Made by a program: the position numbers and the translations under genes. Positions 43,814 through 53,745 of a stretch of 64,000 bases of DNA are shown here, piece by piece. The stretch comes from Bradyrhizobium sp. CCBAU 53421 (GTDB lineage: Bacteria; Pseudomonadota; Alphaproteobacteria; Rhizobiales; Xanthobacteraceae), in the NCBI RefSeq assembly GCF_015291625.1, contig NZ_CP030047.1, positions 372,001-436,000 on the forward strand, read 5' to 3'. Position 1 is the first letter of the stretch. Every line of letters starts with the position of its first letter. Below the pieces are notes generated by a model that saw only the letters and a program-made list of their open reading frames with translations, was not told the origin of the DNA and made no database searches.

Positions 43814-44188
43814 TCAGCTCTTCTGCTTGGCGACGATCTTGTCCTTGATCTTGTCGTAGGTCGCCTGCGGCAGGATGTGCTTCTGCACCAGTTCATCCTT
43901 GCCCTTGTAGGGGCGGCCCTTGATGATCGCGGCCGAATAGGCCTTGCCGACACCAGGCAGCGCGTCGAGCTGGTCGGCGCCGGCGCTGTTGATGTCGAGC
44001 AGGTCGTCCTTCGCCATTCCCGTCGTCTTCAAGTCGGGGGTGGCGGCTTTCGGCGCGGGAGCCATCTTGCTGTCGGACTTCGCGGCGGGCGCAGCCGGCT
44101 GCGGAGTTTGGGCCATCGACGGCGTCGCCGTGATCATGCCGAGTGTGAGCGCGGTGGCGAGAAGTGAAGCGAGCGTGGTCTTGCGCAT
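43814..44188 (-). CDS. Secreted helix-hairpin-helix (ComEA-like) protein
   Basis: The product is 124 residues from ATG 44188, preceded by GGAGGGGAC. The signal peptide is cleaved after about SMA (residue 26), followed by an Ala/Pro/Lys linker and a C-terminal HhH domain ([20 protein letters not shown], then [12 protein letters not shown]). In ComEA proteins such domains bind DNA in the periplasm. No other competence genes are present here, so DNA uptake is only a possibility. It lies downstream of the ccm operon with a 175-base gap. Confidence 0.85.
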   Translation of the reverse strand: MRKTTLASLLATALTLGMITATPSMAQTPQPAAPAAKSDSKMAPAPKAATPDLKTTGMAKDDLLDINSAGADQLDALPGVGKAYSAAIIKGRPYKGKDELVQKHILPQATYDKIKDKIVAKQKS

Positions 44189-44363
44189 ATGTCCCCTCCA
44201 GAGGAACGTTGATGTCAACGCCACTGAGTTGGGGCTGCGTTCATGGCGTTGCCATGGCCGCGAAATGAACCGCAGATAAACGCGTTGAAGTATTATGCCG
44301 CAGGTGATTTCTCGCGTCATTCATGTGCGATACATGTTCGCGAGTCACGGCATGCCGATGCGG

Positions 44364-44957
44364 TTACTGTCCCGCGCGCAGCGCCTTCTCGATCTCGGCC
44401 TTCAGCACAGTGTTGACGTTGTCTGATGTCACCGGGCCGACCAGCTTGTAGACGATCGTACCCTCGCGTCCGACCAGGAAGGTCTCGGGCACGCCGTAGA
44501 CGCCCCACTCGATCGAGGCGCGGCCGTTGCCGTCGACGCCGACGATGCCGAACGGATTGCCGTAGCGGCCGAGGAAGCGCCGCGCGTTCTCGGGCGAGTC
44601 CTTGTAGTTGATGCCGATGATCTGGAAGCGCTTGTCCTTACCGAGCTCAGTCAACAGCGGCGCTTCGTCATGGCAGGGCACGCACCACGACGCCCAGACG
44701 TTGACGATTGAGACCTTGCCTTTGAAGGCCGCGGGATCGAGGCCGGGGACGGGCTCGCCGTCCTTGACGAGGCCGTCGAGCGCGGGCAGGGCGGTCTGCG
44801 GCGCCGGCCGGCCGATCAGCGCCGACGGAATTTTGGAGGGATCGCCGCCATAGAGTCGCAGCAGGAACAGCCCGGCGAGCCCGAGGAAAACCAGCAGCGG
44901 CAGCACCACCAGCAGGCGGCGGGCCTGTGGCGGGCCGTTGGTCGCCTGCTCGCTCAT
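44364..44957 (-). CDS. ccmG: Cytochrome c biogenesis thiol:disulfide oxidoreductase CcmG/DsbE
   Basis: The product is 197 residues with an N-terminal membrane anchor (about 14-35) and a periplasmic thioredoxin domain. [15 protein letters not shown] holds the CxxC pair (92 and 95). It keeps apocytochrome c haem-binding cysteines reduced. [15 protein letters not shown] contains the cis-Pro. The start overlaps the ccmD stop by four bases, so they are coupled. It is the last gene of ccmABCDG. Confidence 0.96.
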   Translation of the reverse strand: MSEQATNGPPQARRLLVVLPLLVFLGLAGLFLLRLYGGDPSKIPSALIGRPAPQTALPALDGLVKDGEPVPGLDPAAFKGKVSIVNVWASWCVPCHDEAPLLTELGKDKRFQIIGINYKDSPENARRFLGRYGNPFGIVGVDGNGRASIEWGVYGVPETFLVGREGTIVYKLVGPVTSDNVNTVLKAEIEKALRAGQ

Positions 44958-45133
44958 CTGATATCCGCCGCGCTGCGGCCGGAGCGGCGCGTGATGCCGC
45001 TGGCCTCGATCTCCTTGAGGTGCGCCTGCTGGCGGCGATAGTCGGCGATGATCCAGACGATCAACAGCAGCACGACGGCTGCGACCAGCGCATAGGACGT
45101 CACGATGAAAGACGCGTAGGGGCCAAGCGACAT
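44954..45133 (-). CDS. ccmD: Haem exporter protein CcmD
   Basis: This small gene is easily missed. The product is 59 residues: a periplasmic start [19 protein letters not shown] with one helix to about residue 30, then a basic cytoplasmic end beginning [17 protein letters not shown]. This matches CcmD, which helps release holo-CcmE from CcmABC. It starts four bases after the ccmC stop and overlaps ccmG by ATGA, exactly where ccmD is expected. Confidence 0.93.
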   Translation of the reverse strand: MSLGPYASFIVTSYALVAAVVLLLIVWIIADYRRQQAHLKEIEASGITRRSGRSAADIR

Positions 45134-45137
45134 CGTG

Positions 45138-45923
45138 TCACGCCGCTCCGATTTCTTTTGGACCGGCGGCCGCTTCGCCGGTGAACGCGACGCGGCTGGC
45201 CTGCATCATCTGCAGGCTGCGCACGCGGCGGCGCAGGATCTCGTTGCGCATCGCCGCCAGATGCAAGGTGATGAAGAGCAGCGAAAATGCGATCGCCATC
45301 ACCAGCAGCGGCCACAGGAACGCCTTGTCGAGCGTCGAGCCGCCCATGCGGAGCACGGAGGCCGGCTGATGCAGCGTGTTCCACCAGTCGACCGAGAACT
45401 TGATGATCGGGATGTTGATGGCGCCGACCAGGGTCAGCACCGCCGCCGCCCTTGCCGCCCGCGACGGGTCCTCGACCGCGCGCCACAGCGCCATCAGGCC
45501 GAGATACATCAGGAACAGGATCAAGACCGAGGTCAGCCGCGCATCCCACTCCCAATAGGTGCCCCACATCGGCCGGCCCCACAGTGAGCCGGTGACCAGC
45601 GCAAGGAAGGTGAAGGCGGCGCCGATCGGTGCTGCGGCCTTGGCGGCGACGTCGGCGAGCGGATGCCGCCACACCAGCGTGCCGAGCGCAGCCACGCTCA
45701 TCACGCCCCAGACGAACATCGACAGCCACGCATTCGGGACGTGGATGAACATGATCTTGACCGTGGCGCCCTGCTGGTAGTCGTCGGGCGCCATCGCCGA
45801 CTGGTAGAGCCCGATTGCGAGCAGGACCGCGGTCACGCCCGCGAGCCACGGCAGGATGCGCGCGGTCAGCGCCAGAAACCTGGTCGGATTGGCGAGGTCG
45901 GTCAGCGTCTCGGTCAGCTTCAT
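45138..45923 (-). CDS. ccmC: Haem exporter/handling protein CcmC
   Basis: The product is 261 residues with six transmembrane helices. The tryptophan-rich [13 protein letters not shown] is the haem-handling motif. Conserved His residues lie in FIHVPNAWL and in [12 protein letters not shown]. CcmC loads haem onto CcmE. It lies between ccmB (75-base gap) and ccmD (four bases). The haem lyase genes ccmEFH are not in the window and are expected elsewhere. Confidence 0.96.
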   Translation of the reverse strand: MKLTETLTDLANPTRFLALTARILPWLAGVTAVLLAIGLYQSAMAPDDYQQGATVKIMFIHVPNAWLSMFVWGVMSVAALGTLVWRHPLADVAAKAAAPIGAAFTFLALVTGSLWGRPMWGTYWEWDARLTSVLILFLMYLGLMALWRAVEDPSRAARAAAVLTLVGAINIPIIKFSVDWWNTLHQPASVLRMGGSTLDKAFLWPLLVMAIAFSLLFITLHLAAMRNEILRRRVRSLQMMQASRVAFTGEAAAGPKEIGAA

Positions 45924-45998
45924 GGCACCCTGATAATCGTCCGCTGTGAACGAGGCAATTGGCCGAACTCCCCTCGGCGAGATTTGATCGGGTCCATC

Positions 45999-46667
45999 TC
46001 AGTCCAGCCCGTGCCGCAGGCTCGCGGCGGCCGCAAACGGGCCGATCACGAGGCTGGCAAGCGACAGCGCGCAAAGGATCGAGAACGGTGTTCCAAACGG
46101 CAGCGGCCCCGAGATCGCCGCCTGCGAGGCCGCAACGCCGAAGATCAGCACCGGGATCGACAGCGGCAGCACCAGCACCGCGAGCAATAGCCCGCCGCGA
46201 TGCAGCGTCACCGCCAGGGCCGCGCCGATCATGCCGGTGAAGGTCAGCGCCGGTGTTCCCGCCAGCAAGGTCGCGGCAACCGCAAGCGTCGCGGTGCCGT
46301 CGAGATTAAGCAGCAGGCCGAGCACCGGCGTTGCGATGATCAGCGGCAGGCCGGCGGCGATCCAGTGCGCCAGCGCCTTGGCCGCGCAGGCGAGTTCCAG
46401 CGGCGTCCGGCTCATCACGATCAGGTCGAGCGAGCCGTCCTCGTGGTCGGCCGTGAACAGCCGGTCGAGGGTGAGCAGGCTCGCCAGCAGCGCGCCGAGC
46501 CAGAGGATCGCGGGCCCGAGCCGCGACAGCAGCGCCAGATCCGGCCCCACCGCGAACGGCATCAGCACCGTGACGGTGAGGAAGAACAGCACCCCGATCA
46601 GCGCGCCGCCGCCGACGCGCAGCGCGATCCGGATGTCGCGCCGGATCAGAGCAGTGAGCGCGCTCAT
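45999..46667 (-). CDS. ccmB: Haem exporter permease CcmB
   Basis: The product is 222 residues with six hydrophobic helices. [20 protein letters not shown] at the start and [20 protein letters not shown] in the first loop are strongly family-typical. It pairs with the ATPase CcmA, whose gene it overlaps by four bases, in the system that supports transfer of haem to CcmE. Confidence 0.96.
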   Translation of the reverse strand: MSALTALIRRDIRIALRVGGGALIGVLFFLTVTVLMPFAVGPDLALLSRLGPAILWLGALLASLLTLDRLFTADHEDGSLDLIVMSRTPLELACAAKALAHWIAAGLPLIIATPVLGLLLNLDGTATLAVAATLLAGTPALTFTGMIGAALAVTLHRGGLLLAVLVLPLSIPVLIFGVAASQAAISGPLPFGTPFSILCALSLASLVIGPFAAAASLRHGLD

Positions 46668-47266
46668 GCCGCGCCTCCCATCCGCAGATCGCGCGCATCG
46701 ATGCCGAGCGGCAAATGCGTCGCGGCGACGATCAGGCCGCCGCGGGCGAGATGGTCGCGCATCAGGCCGACGAACAGCGCCTGTCCGGCCGCATCGAGCG
46801 CCGATGTCGGCTCGTCCAGCAGCCAGACCGGCCGCCGCACGGAGAGCAAACGCGCGATCGACAGGCGGCGGCGCTGGCCGGCGGAGAGGTAGGCCGCCGG
46901 CAGATGCGCGGCATGGTCGAGCGCCACGGCGGCAAGGCAGCGGGCAGCATCCTCCGTCTCGCCGCCGAGGAATTCTCGCCAGAAGGACAGATTTTCCGCA
47001 ACGCTCAGCGCCGGCTTCAGGGCGTCGCGATGGCCGAGATAGTGGGCCTGCTCAGGCAGGCCGAGCTCGGCATCGCCGCCTTCGAGCGCGATCGATCCTT
47101 CGGCCGGAACCAATAGCCCGGCGAGGACGCGCAGCAGCGAGGTCTTGCCGGCGCCGTTGGGGCCGGTGACGGCAAGCGCCTCGCCGGCGGCGGCCGACAG
47201 ATCGAGGCCGGAAAACACCTCGCGCCCGCCGCGCACGCATTTCAGATTTCGTCCCGAGAGCCGCAT
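46664..47266 (-). CDS. ccmA: Haem exporter ATPase CcmA
   Basis: The product is 200 residues, a compact ABC ATPase. Walker A is GPNGAGKTS; the signature is [16 protein letters not shown]; Walker B is [12 protein letters not shown]; the H-loop is ATHLPL. The start ATG 47266 is by alignment; a GTG 15 bases upstream is possible. It is the first gene of ccmABCDG and is divergent from acnA over a 240-base gap with an Irr-like site. Confidence 0.95.
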   Translation of the reverse strand: MRLSGRNLKCVRGGREVFSGLDLSAAAGEALAVTGPNGAGKTSLLRVLAGLLVPAEGSIALEGGDAELGLPEQAHYLGHRDALKPALSVAENLSFWREFLGGETEDAARCLAAVALDHAAHLPAAYLSAGQRRRLSIARLLSVRRPVWLLDEPTSALDAAGQALFVGLMRDHLARGGLIVAATHLPLGIDARDLRMGGAA

Positions 47267-47362
47267 GGTTCGTTGTGTCACAGCCCTCTGAAATCTTTCG
47301 CTACCGCGTGAGAATTTTTGGGTCGCGCAGCGCTGCCGCACGCTTGTCGGTGTGGCGGCGCT

Positions 47363-47379
47363 TCTAGAAAGGTTCTATA
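47363..47379. promoter_or_regulatory. Irr-type iron control element between ccmA and acnA
   Basis: TCTAGAAAGGTTCTATA matches 12 of the 14 conserved positions of TTTAGAA-N3-TTCTAAA and is the best such site in the window. It lies about 127 bases before acnA and about 97 before ccmA, so it could serve both. Aconitase has an Fe-S cluster and Ccm handles haem, both fitting iron/haem-responsive control. The call is by motif only. Confidence 0.6.
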
Positions 47380-47506
47380 AGCCCGGAACTTGATGCAGCA
47401 CACACAATCGGCGGCCGCAACCCACCCAGGCCATCCCCTCGGCCAGTGTCGGTCGCCGGTGTTTAGTTACCCTTGCCGGGTATAACTGAAGATTGGGATT
47501 CCTCGC

Positions 47507-50227
<2,721 letters not shown>

Positions 50228-50322
50228 GGGCCTTTTGTTGGATCATGGTCTATTTGGACCATGCTCCAACGCGGATTTGTGATCGGTGCCTCACCGCTTA
50301 GTGAGTAGCGGCAAAAAAGAAG

Positions 50323-50345
50323 GCGGCCTATGAAAAGGCCGCTTT
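50323..50345 (+). terminator. Possible terminator after acnA
   Basis: GCGGCC and GGCCGC pair around an eight-base AT-rich loop, followed by TTTCTCG and preceded by a run of six A. It lies about 95 bases after the acnA stop and before the DUF1223 gene. The T run is short, so this is moderate. Confidence 0.55.
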
Positions 50346-50430
50346 CTCGCGTTTTGGGGCACGCAAGTTCAGGGACAGACTTCATGCTCCGTACAATTAC
50401 GGATAGAAATCATCACGACTGGTTCGCAGT

Positions 50431-51192
50431 ATGACAGCGATGATGGCCTATAATTGTATCTCGCGATGGTCCAGCGCCCTTGGTATCTGCGCAATCGTCG
50501 CGATCATCCGCCCCGCTCACGCCGATCCGCGTGCTGTCGTCGAACTCTTCACTTCGCAGGGATGCTCGTCCTGTCCGCCCGCGGACAAGATCATCGGTGA
50601 CCTCGCGAAAGACCCCAACGTCATCGCGCTCAGCATGCCGATCGACTATTGGGACTATCTCGGCTGGAAGGATACGCTGGCCGATTCCCGTTTCAGCGCG
50701 CGCCAGAAAGCGTACTCGCATATGCGCGGCGATCGCGACGTCTACACGCCGCAAGCGGTGATCAACGGCTCCGCGCATGTGATCGGCAGCGACCGCGCCA
50801 GCATCGAGAGCGCGATCAAGGACACCGAGAAGAGCGGCGCCGTGATGTCGGTGCCGGTGACGATGACGCTGACCGGCAAGCAGATCAACGTGTCGGTCGC
50901 GGCATCCAAGTCGCCCGCGGTGTCGCGCGGCGAAGTCTGGATTTGCTCGATCTCGAAGTCGGTGCCGATCTCGATCGCGCGCGGCGAGAATCGCGGCCAC
51001 GAGATCACGTATCACAACGTGGTGCGCAACCTGCTGAAGGTCGGTGACTGGAATGGCTCGTCCGGGAGCTGGACCGTGCCGCTGGAGAACATCACGCGCG
51101 ATGGTGTCGATGCCGCGGCCGTGTACGTCCAGGACGGCAACCGCGACAAGCCGGGCCCGATGCTGGGCGCCGCATTCACATCGCTTCACTAG
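50431..51192 (+). CDS. Exported thioredoxin-like DUF1223 protein
   Basis: The product is 253 residues (an alternative start is MMAYNC nine bases in). The signal peptide ends near AHA. VVELFTSQGCSSCPPADKII has the CxxC motif of the DUF1223 family. PIDYWDYLGWKDTLADSRFS and the following ARQKAYSHMRGDRDVYTPQA are strongly conserved. Function is unknown; a periplasmic redox role is inferred from the fold. It follows acnA, a pairing I recall from related genomes. Confidence 0.9.
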   Translation: MTAMMAYNCISRWSSALGICAIVAIIRPAHADPRAVVELFTSQGCSSCPPADKIIGDLAKDPNVIALSMPIDYWDYLGWKDTLADSRFSARQKAYSHMRGDRDVYTPQAVINGSAHVIGSDRASIESAIKDTEKSGAVMSVPVTMTLTGKQINVSVAASKSPAVSRGEVWICSISKSVPISIARGENRGHEITYHNVVRNLLKVGDWNGSSGSWTVPLENITRDGVDAAAVYVQDGNRDKPGPMLGAAFTSLH

Positions 51193-51266
51193 CGCGTCGC
51201 TGCGCTAGCCTGCGTCAGTCGCGTCGTTGAGCCGCGCGCATGTCATGGCGCCTGCCTGACGCGGCG

Positions 51267-51296
51267 GACAAGCGTGCATCCGACAAGCGTGCATCC
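51267..51296. repeat. 15-base tandem duplication
   Basis: GACAAGCGTGCATCC occurs twice in direct succession with no mismatch. It lies in non-coding sequence after the DUF1223 gene. Confidence 0.85.
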
Positions 51297-51374
51297 AGTG
51301 ACGCGCTTAAAGGAAGGCGCCGAAAGCTCGGCTCGCGCATCCTGTTGGCGCGGGATTGATTGAGCCGGTCCCAA

Positions 51375-51560
51375 AAACAAAAAGGACCAACTTTCGTTGG
51401 CCCAGTGTTTGGGATTTGACTCCCCTGCGAACAGGCCCGATCCCGACGGCCCCGGGGGGCTGGGGGCTGAGGAATCCGGAACCGAAAGGACCGGGCCAAC
51501 GCAGGATTTTCTTTTCGCAGGGCAGCGGGGCGGGCGATTGGCGGAAGTGGGGCAGCAATA
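51375..51560. ncRNA. Candidate structured RNA or complex palindrome
   Basis: Visible pairings are: GGACCAAC with GTTGGCCC (51384-51403, TTTC loop); CTGCG plus GGCCCG (51425-51439) with CGGGCC plus CGCAG (51492-51504); and, competing with it, CCCTGCGAA (51423-51431) with TTCGCAGGG (51514-51522). The alternatives could form a switch or belong to a repeat. No known RNA family (6S, tmRNA, SRP, RNase P) was recognised. The strand is unknown. Confidence 0.3.
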
Positions 51561-51739
51561 TGATTCCGCTAACGTTCCCGTGAATCTTTGGCGCTGTCCC
51601 GACCTAGTCCCTCGTGTCCGCATTCGCGCTTGCGGGACGTCCTATTCAAGCGGCCAACCCCTTGGTTTCGCTTCCCGATCCGAACCAAGCACCGGGCGCT
51701 GCGTTATTTCAGCGGGACAGAGTTGCAGAGGAGGATGCC

Positions 51740-51994
51740 ATGACGAAAGTTTTGGCGCTCGTTGCAGTGGTCGGCCTTATGGCCGCGACTTCCTCGACCG
51801 GTTATGCACGAGGCGGAGGAGCCTCAATGGTCGCGCCGGGAACATCATTCCATACGCGCGGATCGGTCGCAGGTCATCCTGGTGCGTCGGGTTATGCGCC
51901 GGGTCATTTGTTCCGCGCGCATGGGAGCCTTCGCGGCCATCCGGGCGCTTCGGGCTACGCGCCTGGACATAGGTTTACACATCGCATGATGTAG
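51740..51994 (+). CDS. Small secreted protein with duplicated Gly/His motif
   Basis: The product is 84 residues. The signal peptide (TKVLALVAVVGLMAATSSTG) is cleaved near YARG. The mature chain carries ASMVAPGTSFHTRG and then two copies of HPGASGYAPGH(L/R)F, residues about 46-58 and 68-80. GAGGAGGATGCC precedes the ATG. The start of the mature part (SMVAPGT) recalls the SLA(T/S)PGT motif of the proteins at 22960 and 23827. Function is unknown. Confidence 0.72.
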   Translation: MTKVLALVAVVGLMAATSSTGYARGGGASMVAPGTSFHTRGSVAGHPGASGYAPGHLFRAHGSLRGHPGASGYAPGHRFTHRMM

Positions 51995-52165
51995 TGAAGC
52001 CAAGTGAGGCGAGATAGCGGGGTGATAGCAAGGCGTCGTCAGTCCCTCCATGGGGCACTTGCAGCGCCCCTCGCTTAGCGCGATCATGTCACTCTCGTGA
52101 CGATCCCGAACAGGGGGCATCGGCCTTCGGGACCTGATCGTCACTGGAATGACAGGAGGCGCTCG

Positions 52166-52537
52166 ATGAGTTTGATCTCGGAGGACACTGATCCGAGCGG
52201 GAGTCGCGCCGCGGCGCGTCCCGTCGCGGCGACCCCTCAGTCCAACTGCGTGACATTCAATCGACTTGAGCTCAATCGCATTCTCAATCTCTATGGCCGC
52301 ATGGTCGCCGATGGCGAGTGGCGCGACTATGCGATCGACTTCCTGAAGGACCGCGCCGTGTTCTCGGTGTTCCGGCGGGCGTCCGAAGTGCCGATCTACC
52401 GGATCGAGAAGGATCCCCGGCTGGCGCGCAAGCAGGGCATGTACAGCGTGATTTCGGCGACCGGCCTGATCCTGCGCCGCGGCCACGAACTCGAACGGGT
52501 GCTGTTCGTAATCGATCGCAAGCTGTCGCTGGTGTAG
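52166..52537 (+). CDS. DUF2794 family protein
   Basis: The product is 123 residues. FNRLELNRILNLYGRMVADG, then EWRDYAIDFLKDRAVFSVFR, and later PIYRIEKDPRLARKQGMYSV are the near-invariant core of DUF2794. This is a small cytoplasmic family of alphaproteobacteria with no known function. CAGGAGGCG precedes the ATG at 52166. The first 30 residues are variable. It is convergent with the BI-1 gene across a repeat and a terminator. Confidence 0.92.
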   Translation: MSLISEDTDPSGSRAAARPVAATPQSNCVTFNRLELNRILNLYGRMVADGEWRDYAIDFLKDRAVFSVFRRASEVPIYRIEKDPRLARKQGMYSVISATGLILRRGHELERVLFVIDRKLSLV

Positions 52538-52556
52538 CGCCGGAGCTTGGCGCTTC

Positions 52557-52643
52557 GTAGCCCGGATGAAGCGAAGCGAAATCCGGGACTGCTGAAGCCG
52601 CGGATAACCTGTCCCGGATTGCGCTCCGCTCCATCCGGGCTAC
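52557..52643. repeat. Palindromic intergenic element, family A (copy 4)
   Basis: GTAGCCCGGATGAAGCGAAG and the inverse CGCTCCATCCGGGCTAC bound the element, which sits 20 bases after the DUF2794 stop. It is the closest match to copies 1 and 2. Confidence 0.85.
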
Positions 52644-52670
52644 GCCACATTCCCCCCCCCGCAAAAGAAA

Positions 52671-52694
52671 GCCCCGGCCGCTAGGCCGGGGCTT
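52671..52694. terminator. Strong terminator of the BI-1 gene
   Basis: GCCCCGGCC and GGCCGGGGC pair perfectly around GCTA. On the minus strand it is followed by TTTCTTTT, giving a good rho-independent terminator 26 bases after the BI-1 family stop. A run of ten C lies just outside at 52652-52661. Confidence 0.85.
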
Positions 52695-52719
52695 GGATCG
52701 ATCGGCTCGCTCGAGGCGC

Positions 52720-53511
52720 TTAGTCGCGCTGGCCGAGCAGCTGCAGCAGCAGCGTGAACAGGTTGATGAAGTTCAGGTAGAGCGACAGCGCACCAGTGAT
52801 TGCCGCACGCTCTGCCATCACGCCACCCTGCGAGGCGTAGCCGTAGATGTAGTCGTTCTTCAGCCGCTGGGTGTCCCAGGCGGTGAGGCCCGCGAACACC
52901 AGCACGCCGACCACCGAGACGATGAACTGCAGCGCCGAGCTCGCCAGGAACAGGTTGACGAGGCTCGCGATGATGATGCCGATCAGGCCCATGAACAGGA
53001 ACGAGCCCATGCCGCTCATGTCACGCTTGGTGGTGTAGCCGTAGAGGCTGAGCGCACCGAACGTCGCCGCGGTGATGAAGAACACGCGCACGATCGAGGT
53101 GTGCGTGTACACCAGGAAGATCGACGACAGCGACAGGCCCATCAGCGCCGAGAACACCCAGAACAGGAGCTGGGCGGTCGCAGGCTGCAGACGGTTGATG
53201 CCGGCCGAGATGACGAACACCATCGCCAGAGGGGCGAGGATGAACAGCCACTTCAGCGGGCTGACGAACATCGCGTAGCCGAACTGCGTCAGATAGGCGT
53301 TGCCAAACTTGGCGACGGCGGCCGACTGGTCGGTGGTCACCGCGCCCATGTAGACGCCGAGCGCGGCCAGGCCGGTGATGGCGAGGCCAATGCTCATGTA
53401 GTTATAGATGCGCAGCATGTAGGCGCGCAGACCGGCGTCGACGGCCGCAGCGTCAATGCGCCCGGCGGCCCGGCCGAAAGGAGAAGCGTAATTGCGGTCT
53501 AGGTCCGACAT
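52720..53511 (-). CDS. Bax inhibitor-1 family (YccA-like) membrane protein
   Basis: The product is 263 residues with seven hydrophobic helices after a short cytoplasmic lead (SDLDRNYASPFGRAAGRIDA). AYMLRIYNYMSIGLAITGLA and GLTAWDTQRLKNDY in the later helix-loop match BI-1/YccA. Family members form pH-sensitive cation leaks or modulate FtsH. The start is ATG 53511. It is probably monocistronic, with a strong terminator downstream. Confidence 0.92.
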   Translation of the reverse strand: MSDLDRNYASPFGRAAGRIDAAAVDAGLRAYMLRIYNYMSIGLAITGLAALGVYMGAVTTDQSAAVAKFGNAYLTQFGYAMFVSPLKWLFILAPLAMVFVISAGINRLQPATAQLLFWVFSALMGLSLSSIFLVYTHTSIVRVFFITAATFGALSLYGYTTKRDMSGMGSFLFMGLIGIIIASLVNLFLASSALQFIVSVVGVLVFAGLTAWDTQRLKNDYIYGYASQGGVMAERAAITGALSLYLNFINLFTLLLQLLGQRD

Positions 53512-53745
53512 GGTCGAATTCCCGTGGTTGGTCCCGGTGGAGCGCAAGGGATTTGCGGCGCCGGTCGTAAATCTATCTCAGATGGCTCGGTTTGCGGAAC
53601 ATTAATTGCGTGTCATTCAAACCGATTATCCGACCCGAGTGGTATGTGGGAAATTAACACATCCGACGCAAGCTTCCACGCGCGGCCGAATGTCGCTCTA
53701 GCCTAGCATTTATAGGCAAAACGGCGCTGCCGCCGCTACAAATTG

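Larger units (their letters stand above)
51193..51739. other. Long gap with potential structured RNA
   Basis: These 547 bases hold a 15-base tandem duplication (51267-51296) and a stretch at about 51359-51560 dense in complementary segments (see the ncRNA candidate). The leader of the small secreted gene at 51740 follows. Open frames on the minus strand here (up to 126 codons) lack start signals, so I do not call them genes. Confidence 0.5.

Noticed and set aside
51243..51623. A 126-codon minus-strand frame after the DUF1223 gene
   Set aside because: It is Cys/Pro/Ser/Arg-rich, overlaps a region of heavy base-pairing, and has no plausible ribosome site.
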